Source of the DNA: Branchiostoma floridae
Lineage: Eukaryota; Chordata; Leptocardii; Amphioxiformes; Branchiostomatidae
Assembly: GCF_000003815.2 (NCBI RefSeq)
Contig: NC_049991.1
Location: forward strand, 18,002,300-18,066,299
Direction of reading: 5' to 3'
DNA length: 64,000 nt
Shown here piece by piece: positions 11,965 through 24,348 of the stretch (positions are counted from its first letter, which is position 1; every line of letters starts with the position of its first letter). The notes under the pieces are model-generated. The model saw nothing but the letters and a program-made list of their open reading frames with translations. It was not told the origin of the DNA and did no database searches. A program made the position numbers and the translations under genes.

Positions 11965-12211
11965 AAGGCCCCCTCTCACTTGACGTGCGGCACGCTTGCG
12001 GCATTGCTGCGTTCGCAAGATGCTCAACGAATTTCAGAGATAAAGAACGAATTTTCTACTTGTTGTGTATTTTGTGGTCTTCTATGTCACACTTTTACGT
12101 ATTGCGCAATATCTGAATTATAACAAATCGGAGAAAATAACAAAACAGTACCGCAGTGAACGAACGCAGCAATGCCGCAAGCGTGCCGCACGTCAAGTGA
12201 GAGGGGGCCTT
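11965..12211. mobile_element. MITE family 2, copy 1
   Basis: Palindromic element of about 247 bp. Near-perfect terminal inverted repeats of about 50 bp run inward from AAGGCCCCCTCTCACTTGAC (left) and end with AAGTGAGAGGGGGCCTT (right). The interior has ACACTTTTACGTATTGCGCA. It lies inside the degenerate 3' echo of NXPE-A. The second copy sits in NXPE-C intron 3 (22110-22357). Ends and interior motifs resemble MITE family 1, suggesting a common transposase source. Confidence 0.9.
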
Positions 12212-12424
12212 AAGATGCCCATATGAATATGCTTTTGTATCACATTTGTCCCAAGTAGGCTATTATGTCAACCCGTAAGTTTCAACAAAGTTTCAACACG
12301 CAATGTTTCAACACCCCAAGAAATATTACAGAACCACTCCGCTATTAATGATGTAGGTATATTTGGGAGAAACCAGACTTATGAGTATGGTAGAAGAAAA
12401 GCGTATCCTGGAAAAAGAACTTTG

Positions 12425-12573
12425 CGACAGACCTGAGTCAGCTAACTGATGTACCCTATGTGACGGAGACTGTCATGTTCGTATAGAACTGTTTGCCACA
12501 GCCGACGCTGTAGGGCTGATATCAATTAGGATTTTACCATCATGGTCAATATTGACCGAAGGGGGTCATGTAT
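12425..12573. repeat. Dispersed 150-bp repeat, copy 1
   Basis: Shares CGACGCTGTAGGGCTGATAT, CAATTAG-ATTTTACCAT and AATATTGACCGAAGG with 27119-27272. Internal short inverted motifs (GGTCAATATTGACC) are present. No coding potential. Confidence 0.8.
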
Positions 12574-14823
12574 AAAAAATCAGGTTCAAATGACCAATTT
12601 TATGCAGAATTGCCGGCCGAATTTGCCGGAAGGTTATAACCCACCTTCTCTACTTGTCTTTAGTTATGTTCGAATTGTTTTTGTAATATGATCTCACAAT
12701 GATCATCTTAAATCTTTATTGGCAAACTCCCACAAAGGACATTAAAAGTGGAGGCATAGATAAGATAACGTAAAAGAAAGTTTATCAACGTAAAAAAGAT
12801 ATCTTTCACAGATAGTCTATGGTCAATAATCGGTGTCACAACGATGACTAGTTATGTTTATTTTAATCGACTTGTGGCAGAATAAGATAAAAAGATATGA
12901 CAATCTTAGAAGAATTTTAATCTTAGAAATGGCTCCAAAATTATAGGAGGATAAATGAAAGTGCTACGTATATATGGGTACTAAGAATGTGTACAAATTT
13001 GCTGCTGGTTTGCCTATTGGGTTATGGTTTAATATGGATTGTTCCTGGTCAGGCAACTAGATTATGATATCATAATTATAGTAAATAATTGGTTATGGTC
13101 GACCAGTCGGATTGTGGCTTGATATTGATACATGATTTTTGAAAATTCTCAATAAAGATTCCTGTTGAGAAATTCATGCCCCGAAGACGAGTTCTGAGAC
13201 CTTGCAGAAGGTCTTTGATTAGCGTTATTTATTCTCTAGCCAAATGAAATGTATTTTGCATGCCCCAAATCATAAGAATCTAGTTTTCCCTTGTCAAATT
13301 ATCCTCTTTCAAAGATTTTAGTGAATAGAAATACCCCTGCAGTTCTAGTATAAAAAAAATCGGATATCAAAACAAAAGCCATCTTTAAAAAAAAAGATCA
13401 AGAGAAAAATATGTCCAGGACAAACAATACAAACAAGCATAAATTCTGTTTCCGTACCAAGGAAAGCCAATCCCAAGACCCACACACATACCAGTCACAT
13501 TGCAGTCCATCCAGAACTTCTTACTTTATGCAACAAACATGTGAAAATTTGAAAACATACACACACAAATACACAGACACATCCACTCACGGGTTTAGTT
13601 ATACATTCTTTGTCATCGAGGTGATAAACCATTTGACCTGTCACAATATTCTTCGGGAGATTAAGATGTTAAACTGGTTTTTGCTCCAGGCCAAAAATGC
13701 CACCGAGGGTGAAAGGGCAAGGTTTAAAGTAGTCAGAGCGGTCGGTAATGAAAGAGTGTTAACTATCTGTATCTGTATAGCCGGTATAACCAACCTTCGG
13801 CGTAACACGCAAGTTTCGTAGGTGTGCCACCAGCTGGTTATATTACGCTGAGCGACGTACGCGTGTCACACCTAACCTTTGCACATTTGACTGCAAATGT
13901 GTAAAGCTATATCTAGTGAGGATGCCTCTACTGTACTTGATGGCGACGAGTTCCACTGTACGATTGCTTTTGGACAGTAAAAATATCTTATACAACACCT
14001 CTGTATGATGGACCTCTGAGGATATATAATGTTAATCTGACAAGTTCAATTTTCAAACTGAAGGCTCCAGTTTTATATCGGAAATTCCCGTCGTAAGCAC
14101 GTCATGTCATCACGTCACCACTTTATTTGATACGCACGGCTGCACCAGTTAATTTGTGCAGCACGTTGCTCCACAGGTTTCTCATGGCCAGGTTAATTAC
14201 TAGGTGACCTCTGATTATCTGTAAAGGTCGGGAAACAATGGGGCTGCTTAAGGAGTTAACAGTATGTTTAACCTTACAAAACCTGTTTAAAAACACACAA
14301 TTTACAATTTCAATTGGAACTCCATGCGTAATATATCATTTCAAATTATTGTATGGATGCATGAACTGAATATTATTCATTAGGATCCAGATTTCTCAAT
14401 GAAGACGTCTTCGATTAACCTCATATTTAGCCTTTTGCAGAAAATATACCTACTTTGAACATTTTATCACAGGACATGTTGTTAGCAACAGAAGCATACA
14501 CGTGTGTGGACAACGTTTTGTGCCAACTTTCATGACCATTCATGACACTAGAGCGTAAGGTATGGATACACTGGTTACCTTTAATCTCTGTTACGTTACC
14601 ATACTGTAATTTACATGTATCAATACAGCAGTGAGTTGTCACTATTATGTGCGTTTTGACTTTATGACTATGTTAAATATGCTGTTCAAAGGTTTCAGAA
14701 GGCAAATACGTGTATCTAATTATTCCAAGATGCTAACAGATGGTATGTATGTATATGTCTGATGTTAACGTAGCAGAACAATTTATATTCTTATGTAACC
14801 ACGTCTGTTGTTGACAGGTAGAG
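12574..14823. other. A-B intergenic region, no gene seen
   Basis: AT-rich sequence between NXPE-A and NXPE-B. It includes one copy of the GTATCTGTAT repeat at 13763-13818. The 136-codon frame at 13411-13821 overlaps that repeat and a CA-rich stretch and is not convincing. The 5' UTR exon of NXPE-B probably lies here but could not be placed. Confidence 0.55.
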
Positions 14824-17801
14824 ATGACCTACTCTCGAAGGCTGGGAGCGTTTGTAGTGCTCATCGCCTTCAACATTGTTGTGTTTCTAGCATTGGTAAG
14901 TTATTTCAAACGTTCGTGAGTGAATATGTAAAAATCTGCTGATAGCTCTTCTTGGTATTAATGATTTTAATAAGCGGACGGGTTTTTTAGTAGTCTGTTT
15001 CAAAATATATTTATTCATGATATTAAAAGATCTATAAAACACAAGTTTGCAATGTAGTCAAAGTATAGTTACAATATATTAAACATTATAAGATAGTCTG
15101 TGAATAAAACTGTGAATAAAATGTGTTTTTCCTCCTGTTCATACAGCATGTGACCTTCTACTCTTCGAGTCGAGCACATTTTCTGACACAAAAGCGAGGT
15201 CACTTAATTGGACGGGTTAATAGCCGCCTGGCCCTGGAGCGAGTTACACACACAAACAGCACCACGTTTGTAGTGCTCGGCAGAGAGCGGGAGTACCGCC
15301 AAGGGGACGTTCTTACTGCAGTCATACAGGCGAGAGACGCCGGTGGAAGACCGAAGACGTACGGAGGAGACTTTTTCCGCGCGAAGCTCGTCAGTGTCCG
15401 GCCCAGGGAGGCGAGTAGCGCTGGGCACGTGACCGACCATGGGAACGGTACCTACACGGTGCAGTTCCCACTGTACTTCGTAGGGGGCGTCAAGGTAAGT
15501 GTTAAGCAACCTCATTTCTAACTTCTTGAAACTGACGAATGGTAGTGACTATCGTTTGTTGATAACGGAGAGGTCTGTCAGCATATGATAACTAGAAAAC
15601 GCTATGGTGGATTGTTATGACATTTTATGTTTGGGTAGGACTTCATAGGTTCTTGAAATGATCGGATTATAAGCCCCATAGCGGCTTGTTATGGTACTGC
15701 AGCATAACGTCCGGTTTCATATTTTGTATCTTCCATGAATCTGTCATACTGTTGGGTCGGCTCAAAGGTCATTTTTGCTTGTCACTGATAATCATAAGCT
15801 GCTATAAATATTTAAAAAAAACTGTCCTGCACATACTGTGTATGTATACGGTCATACTATTTGAGTCTCGCATCTAATCAGCCGATATGCCCGATGTCAA
15901 ATGACATCACAATGACGTCACTTGGCTGTATCTATAATAAAAAGAAATGTCATTCATCGAAGGTGTCGATCGAACTCGTGCACCCTAGCGAGGCAGTGAA
16001 GATACTGCGGTGCATACGAGAGGTCCCTGCAAAGAGAGGGTACGAATGTATCTTCATAGACTTCCAGCGGGGCACCCGAGAGGAACGACCATGTTTCACC
16101 TCTCAACCTCCGGGACGGCCACCGCACCAACTGTGCGATCTGTCCAGAAAGGAGGCGAACGGGACTTGGTTCTGCGAGAGACCGGACTCTTTGCCGTGCT
16201 CTGCTATCGCAGCATGTCGTCGAAACGTGACCGAGAAGGGAAAGGGGTCATCGACAAGACTTGATGTAGCGTCAGAAGACGAAATGAAACTCTTTCGAAA
16301 GTAAGAAAAACTCTATTCATTCTGATTTCTGCTGCATGCATAAATCAACACTAAATATATGATATTGTTATTAGACGTTTTCACTAACGAAATAAAAAAA
16401 TGACAAGAAACTAGCTGCTAGCCTGGGTAAGATTTTTCGTTGTAACCGTTGACTCAATCGGTCCGTCGCTGGCAAGCGAAAGGATTGAGCCAGCGGTTAC
16501 AACGATGGTACCCATGCTAACTAGCTTCAACGCCGTTCAGAATAACAAAGTCAAATGACAGTTTTATGATTTCACAAAGTTATCTTGATGTAAGAAATAA
16601 GTTTATGCCTTTTAATAGACTTTTTTATCTTCTTACAGACCGTATGTAGAATCAGAGCCTCTGAAACAGGACAGCCCAAGACCCATAGATGTCAAGGAAT
16701 CAGTATCGCCCATCTTCCACAGTCTTCCCGCATGTTCTGGGAACTCACGCGAAGTTTTCGGTCATGGTTACTGGTCCGGCAACGTCTGGAAATCCTCAAT
16801 CTGTAGAGTTAGACAGTTTACAAGGACGGACGCGCGAAATTGTCTCGTCAATAGGACAATTTACATACAAGGGGATTCAACCATCAGACAGTGGTTCTTA
16901 TGGTTGGCGGCGGGACACAGCAAGGGAAGCCTCAAACCAGGTAAAGTAATATATATAACGTTACATATACACTCCAAAATTAAAAAAGAACATGATCCTA
17001 GTTTTCTGCCTTTGTTATGTTCCGGCGCACTAACGCGTGAGTTTTCAGCACAGTGACACAAAGTCGTTTTAATGTACTCAAAGTCTGTATCCCGCTCCAC
17101 GTCACAGGAGTTGATAGGCCTTTGTGTAGAAGGTCTCCCCCACCCTTCGCAACGAAATACTAACTGTAAACTCGGTATGCGGATGTTTTTTTCCTTGTGT
17201 CCAACAAATCTTAGCCGACAACATGTTATCTATGATCAAAAATGAGTTATTGTTTTAGGTCTCGCTCGTATGCTTTGTTGTTCCAGGCCCTGCAATTGCT
17301 GTCAACAAAGAACTGAACGTCGCTGTTCACTACCGTTCTCACGGCCTCCCCGTATTGGGATCGCAGTGGATGAACATCTCCCGAATCAGATACGTTGTAG
17401 ACGAGGTAGACTCCATCCATGGCGGCCCAAACACGGTCATAGTTCTGGGTCTATGGGCTCACTTTACGGCTGAACCTCTAGAGATGTTTCGGGCTCGACT
17501 CTACGCCATCCAGAACGCCATACGTCGTCTTCTCCAGCGCAGTCCCGGCACGCGGGTGTTCGTGAGGACTGGAACGACGCGAGAACACAAAGGCATGTCC
17601 TTCTACCTGCGCGGAAGCGACTGGCTGGCGTATCAGATCACACAAGAAATCAGAAAGATCTTCGGGCCTGATAGGAGCGTGGTTGTGTTGGACACGTGGG
17701 ACATGAGCGTGTGCCAGTGGGAAGCTGATGATGTTCACCCGGGACCTGCTATGGTAGACAGTCAGATGAACATGCTACTGTCTCATATATGCCCCGAGTA
17801 G
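14824..17801 (+). CDS. NXPE family protein, copy B, five coding exons
   Basis: Coding exons are 14824-14895, 15147-15494, 15963-16300, 16639-16940 and 17287-17801, with phases 0, 0, 2, 1 identical to copies A and C, giving 524 aa. Exon 1 encodes a 24-residue signal anchor (SRRLG then a hydrophobic run), placing the enzyme as a type II protein of the secretory pathway. The ATG follows a TTGTTGACAG acceptor by 7 nt, as in copy C. The neurexophilin-like region spans about residues 60-250. The PC-esterase domain carries G331-D332-S333-T and the canonical C-terminal D501-D-V-H504. The exon 3 acceptor (TCATCGAAG) has a poor pyrimidine tract compared with TTTCCCAG and AATTCCAG in the other copies. 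The rest of the model is intact, so B appears functional. Stop TAG. No AATAAA close behind. Confidence 0.93.
16416..16525. repeat. Hairpin in NXPE-B intron 3
   Basis: Arms 16438-16459 (CGTTGTAACCGTTGACTCAA...) and 16483-16504 (...GAGCCAGCGGTTACAACG) pair with few mismatches around a 23-nt loop. Pairing resumes weakly outside (TAGCCTGGGTA / TACCCATGCTA). It is probably a small foldback insertion. Confidence 0.8.
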
Positions 17802-19440
17802 GGAAATCTAATATCAAATATATATTAAGCAAGCACAATCAGACACTACGTTACCTCTCATAGCAAAGAGTTGATAAGTGATTTAAAAACACGAAGAAGA
17901 CTCGATGAATGTTCCATGTCCATGGTTTAGCCCTCTTCAGGTTTGGATGACCAATCCCTTAGAGCACGTGACCTCGCGTGACGTCAGGAATTGGTGAAGG
18001 TGCAGGGATGTTTTACCCACCCGGTACCCCCGTCTCTGTTTGGCAATGCCTGTGTTTTTGTTATACTCTGAAAAATCACTGTTTGATGGTGAATCATTAC
18101 GATATTCTTATTGTTTATGTTGACAGTTTGAGATTAAAGAAAACAGACTACTTGCTGCTTGGAAGCAGATGATATTTGTTTGATATATCGTTCAGCTCTA
18201 CAGAAGATTGTGAGGCCTATGACGTCGCATATAGGGTATGGCTTTTCGTAATAAGAAGACCGATAGTATGTTTTCCCAATCACCGAAGTCTTTTGACCGG
18301 AGCGCCACCGTCAGGGAAATCATACCGCCTAAATCGTTTTTGTTGTTGTTTTCGCCCACCTTCCATTAGGCTTTAAAATCCCACCTGATCTTCCTGACTA
18401 TCTCTAAACAAACTCATACACTTACTCCAAATGTTCTTCAAGCAATGACTGTTATAAAAGTAAGGTACATACCTACATATTTTCGGCGGCTAACAGTCCA
18501 TCTTGCTCAGGAGAGTGACCTAGTCTCGATCTCGCGAGAGAGCACGAGACTAGGTCAGGCTTGCGTAGATATACTATACAAGTATTGTGCACAGCTTTGG
18601 TATAGTCACAGTCAAACTCAAACTCATTTATTTATTTAGCCAGGTGACGGAGAATAACGGAGAGAGAGATGGAAAATTACGTCACGTATAACAACATACC
18701 CATCCATATGCCTTCCAAATCCTGACATACCAGGCAAGTTTTGATTGCAACAGCTTAACGTTACTCTCCGTACAGTCACGTATCGAAGCCTGTGGCGCTA
18801 GGTGGCGAAAGCTAGCTAACGCACACGGTCAACACGTGCCTTCGAGCCTGAGCCAAACAATATCAACATGCATATGAAGGGGGCACTGAGAACTTCTCTT
18901 TTCCTTAATTTATGTGTCTATCGCAGTTTTAATGAGATGTTCATCAGAGGAGAGGGTTTTGCGTTGAGAATCCCAGTTATTTACGATCATGGCTGCTGAT
19001 TACATATTCTGCCAAGGGAGGCTACAATAACCTTCTTGATTTCTGGTTGCCTAATAACCTTGCCCCAGTCACCTGATACGACCCTCCAAAATGGGGGGAT
19101 CTTTCGCAATCAGATGGCTTTTATTATTACATGTAAAATAGAACATTTTTTTAGTTCAGAGCTGCAGGTCCCACGTGAATAAAAGAGATGTACAATCATG
19201 TGTATTGTTTTACCTGCGTGACATAATCTCCCCCACTGTGACGGAAGGTAGGTCACCCTGTGTGAACAGCTTCACACTCCCAGTCACCCATGGAGTCAGG
19301 TGTTGGGCTGGGGTGTAACCTAATCTGTCTGTTACACACAAGAACGACTTGAAACGTCAACAGCTCCCTCCGCGACGTGTGTACTCCATGGACATTTTCA
19401 CGTTGATTTACCTGTACGCACGTAGAACAAGGCGGTGTAA
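17802..19440. other. B-C intergenic region, no gene seen
   Basis: No gene-like frame or recognised repeat. A short palindrome around CTAGTCTCG...CGAGACTAG sits at 18521-18553, and hydrophobic short frames are scattered. Confidence 0.55.
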
Positions 19441-19449
19441 TTCGGGCTC

Positions 19450-19497
19450 AGTCATTCGAAAGACATGCAGGCGTGGCCGGCTAAGGAAGAAAATGCG
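19450..19497 (+). other. Candidate non-coding 5' exon of NXPE-C
   Basis: A consensus donor (GCG|GTAAGT at 19498) follows a CTCAGTC initiator-like motif at 19447-19453. The NXPE-C ATG exon has a good acceptor (TTGTTGACAG at 20157-20166), so an upstream donor is required. This is the best candidate seen. There is no TATA box at the expected distance. Confidence 0.35.
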
Positions 19498-20168
19498 GTA
19501 AGTCGTCCTTTTTCTGTTTAGAGCAAACCCTAAATGTAGGTACACGATTGAAACAGTAAAAGACTAATCATGTACAAATACATCTGTTACAATTGTTTTA
19601 AGAGGAGGGAGGCATGTAAACGATAGATTTACTGGTACATAGCAAATCTGTAGTTGTTCTGTTGCTCCAATAATTAAATGACAGCACTACAAGTAGTGGT
19701 ATTCTACGTTTAGTGTCTAACGGCAACGTAATAGTATAAATACTGCATTTAGTCCATGTAAGCAAAACATGCATATAAAATTATTGTTGGAAATACTGTA
19801 TGTTAGTCATGGGGAACACTTGACTCTCTGACTGTTAGAAATTTAAAAAAAGAATAGCTTTGGTTGGGGTTAGGTTAAACATTGTTATATGTAAGAAAAT
19901 CCTTCGACAGACAGTGAAGCAAGATCCATTTCTGCGAAGCAATACAGCGCTCATCATGTTACCAACTTGTTCCCGATCCTTGATGCTAATCAACATAGGT
20001 GAACCAAATTTTAAAACAGGCATAATGTTCTTGTTCTCAATAATACTTTACTGCTTCTCGTATGTTTTAGATTCATTGTTTTGTCCTTGGCCCCTGGCTT
20101 TTTCGTGACCCTACATGACCTCTGGTTACCTCTCTGTTATTTGTCCTTTTATTTTTTTGTTGACAGTA

Positions 20169-23100
20169 ATGCGATCTTCTCGGATGGCGACGGTGTTGGG
20201 GACGCTCACTACTGTGATGCTTGTGTCCCTCATGGTAACGTTTTTATTGTTTCTATCAATGCTTGTCTAAGTGTTACTAATGTTGTTTCTTGACCAACAT
20301 GCGAAGAGTCTTTATCCTTGTCGCTTACTTAAAATCGTTGCCGTACTTCTGAAAGACAGCCCACTACTTAATACCTTCTGTCCTGTTTCTAAACAGAGCT
20401 AATAGCAGTCGGAATCTAATCTACGAACTCACATTCAATAGTTCAGGGTTTTACCATGAGTAAATAATCAGCATAGTCCTTTGTTTTAACCAAGAAGGTT
20501 GCAAACCTCCTTGCTTTGACACACATCTCTACGTTACGCCTCGCGTATTTATTAACCAAATATTCCGGGTAACCTTCGACAAGTATGTTGAGTTCTTTAA
20601 TGCTTCCTGTGGTATTTATCAGTAATATTTACTTTATTTCAATTCGTGCCATGCAGAGTTTGGAACTATTCTACTCTACCGATCAACTGGATCTTCCGCC
20701 GTCACACAGGTGGATTCACCTGTTTGAGCAGGTCACGCACCCCAACTACACCACGTTTGTGCTGAACAGAGAGCGGGAGTACCGCCAAGGAGACGTTCTT
20801 ACTGCAGTAATACAGGCGAGAGACGCCAGCGGAAGACCGAAGACGTACGGAGGAGACTTTTTCCGCGCGAAGGTCGTCAGTGTCCAGCCCAGAGAGGCGA
20901 GTAGCGCTGGGCACGTGACCGACCATGGGAACGGTACCTACACGGTGCAGTTCCCGCTGTACTGGACAGGGGGCGTGATGGTGAGTGCGCTTTCCATTGA
21001 CGTCATACTAATAATAATTTGAACCTCCCAATGTCCATATTGGCGGGTGATTGTTTTAACTTTATCAAAGACATCTTTGTGTGATTTTACCGGCGTACAC
21101 TGTAATCCAACAAGGCGCAGATGACGTTAAATAAATAGCATGTTTATAAGCTAGTTCACGATTTGGATTGCGCATGTGCAGCGTAATGTATTGTGGGTAA
21201 TAGGTCAAAGGCCATGGCCATTGGCATTCAACTTTGACCTATGACCCACAATGTATCACAATGCATGCGCACGTTAAACCATGCTTACTGTCGACTTTGC
21301 CGGGTCCTCTACAAAAACAATCTACATAAATTTTGACGGTTTAAGAAAAACGAATACCAAACATTTTCATTTACGTGTTTATGTGTTTAATTCCAGGTGT
21401 CGGTGCAACTTGTCCATCCAAGCGAAGCAGTGATGGTACTACAGCGTGTGAGAGAGATCCCGAATAAGAGGATCTTCTTCTGCTCATTCGTTGACGTTAA
21501 AGCGAACATCGTTGCAGTTCAGCGGTGTTTTAGTTCTAAGCCTACGAATCTACCCTCTAACCGACTGTGTGGTGTGACAAAACACGACACGAACTTCCAG
21601 TGGTTTTGTAAACGACCTGCCAGACTGCCTTGCTCTAGTATGTTAAAGTGCTGGTGGAAACAGAATGAGACATACGACCAGGTCACGACTCTCGTGTCTC
21701 CAACTGAAAGAAAACTCTTTGAAAGGTATCATTCTCGATTTTCCTCATTTGTCCAATGTCTTTTGCTACATCTAGGTATGGGGGTATAACTTTCCATTAA
21801 CTAGTTACATTCAAAAACTAGTTAACAAAAATGAATTAAACCTTTAGAATAATAAAGTTCCATCAAAAGGTTTGTCTTTACTCATAACTCATACTTTGTC
21901 TCCAAGATATTTCTGTTTTTTTTTTTCAAGATTTCGGTCTTTTCTTTTCTCAAAGTTTTGTATTTGCTATCTATTCACTGATATATATATGACATGACTA
22001 CGTGTCTGAATTGTATTCTTGTTCTTGTTTTGTTACTGGTTAACACCCCTTGTGTTTGTTAGGGCAATCCACCCAGGGCGCGGTACTGCTGTTTTATTGG
22101 CCGTTCCTTAAGGCCCCCTCTCACTTGACGTGCGGCACGCTTGCGGCATTGCTGCGTTCGGAAGATGCTCAACGAATTTCAGAGATAAAGAACGAATTTT
22201 CTTACTTGTTGTATATTTTGTCGTCTTTTATGTTATACTTTTACGTATTGCGCAATATCTGAATCATAAAAAATCGAAGAAAATAACAAAACAGTGACGC
22301 AGTGAACGAACGCAGCAATGCCGCAAGCGTGCCGCACGTCAAGTGAGAGGGGGCCTTTAGGTGTTGTAACACCTCTTCCTTGAACTTGACGGGGTCTGTA
22401 TTCTGACATACCACCTTCCTTCCAACAGTCCTTACTTAGAGGCAGAGCTGGAAGAAGACACCCCAATTGCAAGACAACCTATTCATGTCATGGTGCCGAG
22501 ACAGTCTGCTGCTAAACGTCTTCCCGAGTGTTCTAATAAGACCACGCCTGACGCCCCACACCAAGGGTACTGGTCCGGAAATGTCTGGAAGTCCTCAGTT
22601 TGTAGTGTCAGGATATTCAAGAAGCAGGAGATGTCGAGGTGCCTTGCCAAGAAAACGGTTTACCTTCACGGCGACTCCACCCTCCGACAGTGGTATCTTC
22701 GGCTGGTCAGGGTTATACCGACGCGCAGGCGTGGAAACGATCATGCAGGTCGGACTATGTTTCCTTTTTCTTTTGATTGACTGATCGATCAATTGATTCA
22801 TTGATTCTTTTTTCATCCAATCAGCAGTCGCATTAATCAATCAGTGGAATAATAAATCAAATGGCGTTTATTGATTATGAAATGCATCCCTATTGTACGG
22901 TTGTTTCGTACGTTAACAAGACATATTATGCAAACGGTTTCGTGATTTTCGTTCATACAAGCATTATACGACATATCCTCTCAAAATGCGGCTATCGGAA
23001 AACAGTTGTGTTGATTCTTAGTTTAAAACTGAATAGACCGTTTTCACACTTCCCATAATACATTGCGACAGGGTTCCGGATATGGATGTTGACTGGGATG

Positions 23101-24348
23101 TACCACCCTTGCCCAGGGTGCGAAACCAGGGTGAAACCAGCTAAAACCTTCAGTACGAGGGCGGCAAAGCATATAAACTTATGACTTGTCCGGGAAATAT
23201 AGTAAAACTATTATTAGGGCTGAGAATTTTCCAATTTTTGTGGTCAGAAGTATAAACTAGCAAGCCGGCACCACTGTGGCTGTTAGTTGGTTTCACCCGA
23301 TGACCTCATGGGTCACGACTTGCGTTTCGTCTCAGGCCTTTGTTCTTTGTTGTCAGAAAGTGATTTTTACCATGTCCCGTGCACTGTAACTATATTTGCT
23401 AGACAAATCATTAGTTTCATTAGTAATATATGCTTTGCCGCCCTCGTACTGAAGGTNNNNNNNNNNNNNNNNNNNNNNNNNNNNNNNNNNNNNNNNNNNN
23501 NNNNNNNNNNNNNNNNNNNNNNNNNNNNNNNNNNNNNNNNNNNNNNNNNNNNNNNNCCCTGGTTTCGCACCCTGGGCTGAGCTACAGAATATCCCAGTCA
23601 ACATCCATATCCGGAACCCTGTCTCAATGTATTATGGGAAGTGTGAAAAGGTCTATTGATTTTTTATCTTAATCATAGATTATCAATCTATATTTTACAA
23701 CATAACACACACGATGGTGGCTATCATCTGGAGGCTGTGATTGAGACTATTCTTACTCCCCCTATACATATACTATACATCCCCCTTCCGAGGGGCAAAC
23801 TAATAACAGAACTCTTTATCGTTACAGGCCCGGCAACAGCTGTGAACAACCGCTGGAACATCGCCATCCACTACCGCTTTCACGGATTTCCTATACAGGT
23901 CACGACAGTGCTGAATTTTCGGCAAATTCGTTATGTTGTTGACGAGCTCAACTCCATCCGTGGCGGCCCAAACACAACCATAGTTCTGGGTCTGTGGGCT
24001 CACTTTACGGCTGAACCTCTAGAGATGTTCCGGGCTCGAGTCTTCGCCATACAGAGCGCCATACGTCGTCTTCTCCAGCGCAGTCCCGGCACGCGGGTGT
24101 TCGTGAGAACTGGAACGACGCGAGAGCACAAACATTCCAAGTTAGAGTATTACCTGTTAGCAAGCGACTGGTTGGCATATCAAGTAACCCAGGAAATAAG
24201 GGAGATATTCAGGACAGAGAAGAACGTGGTTGTGTTGGACACGTGGGACATGAGCGTGTGTCAATGGGGACATGATAATGTTCACCCGGGACCCGCCATG
24301 GTAGACAGTCAACTCAACATGCTACTGTCTCATATATGCCCCAAGTAG
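20169..24348 (+). CDS. NXPE family protein, copy C, five coding exons
   Basis: Coding exons are 20169-20234, 20657-20980, 21397-21725, 22429-22748 and 23828-24348 (phases 0, 0, 2, 1), giving 519 aa, the shortest copy. Exon 1 has 22 codons against 24 in A and B, and the anchor is less hydrophobic (MRSSRMATVLGTLTTVMLVS). The juxtamembrane stem in exon 2 is also short. The PC-esterase domain has G321-D322-S323-T and D496-N-V-H499, so both catalytic motifs are canonical. The segment after GDST is arginine-rich (RVIPTRRRGNDHAG), unlike A and B. Intron 3 holds a family 2 MITE and intron 4 holds a 624-bp foldback element that contains an assembly gap; neither touches an exon. AATAAA lies near 24557. 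Substrate unknown; likely a Golgi glycan O-acyltransferase or esterase by family. Confidence 0.92.
21169..21272. repeat. Hairpin in NXPE-C intron 2, half-copy in NXPE-A intron 2
   Basis: Left arm 21169-21210 and right arm 21232-21272 pair through ATTGTGGGTAATAGGTCAAA and its complement TTTGACCTATGACCCACAAT. In the same intron of NXPE-A (about 9288-9345) a single arm persists (CGCATGCGTAGGTGA, TTATGGGTAATATGTCAAAG, TTGAAAGCC). This is the only non-exonic similarity seen between the introns of different copies. Confidence 0.75.
22110..22357. mobile_element. MITE family 2, copy 2, in NXPE-C intron 3
   Basis: Same orientation as, and over 90 percent identical by eye to, 11965-12211, with the same AAGGCCCCCTCTCACTTGAC / AAGTGAGAGGGGGCCTT termini. 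It ends 71 bp before exon 4 of NXPE-C. Target duplication unclear. Confidence 0.9.
23033..23656. mobile_element. Foldback element in NXPE-C intron 4
   Basis: Terminal inverted repeats start ATAGACCGTTTTCACACTTC at 23033 and end GAAGTGTGAAAAGGTCTAT at 23656. They pair over at least 150 bp, including GGTTCCGGATATGGATGTTG, CACCCTGG-type blocks and CCGCCCTCGTACTGAAGG. The centre (about 23210-23380) is unpaired and unrecognised. The 100-N gap lies in the right arm. Confidence 0.85.
23457..23556. other. Assembly gap (100 N)
   Basis: Fixed-length run of N inside the right arm of the foldback in NXPE-C intron 4. Comparison with the left arm suggests only about 14 bases are really missing. Confidence 0.95.

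Noticed and set aside
13411-13821. 136-codon + strand frame between NXPE-A and B
   Set aside because: The 3' part is the dispersed GTATCTGTAT...GGCGTAACAC repeat and the middle is CA-rich low complexity.
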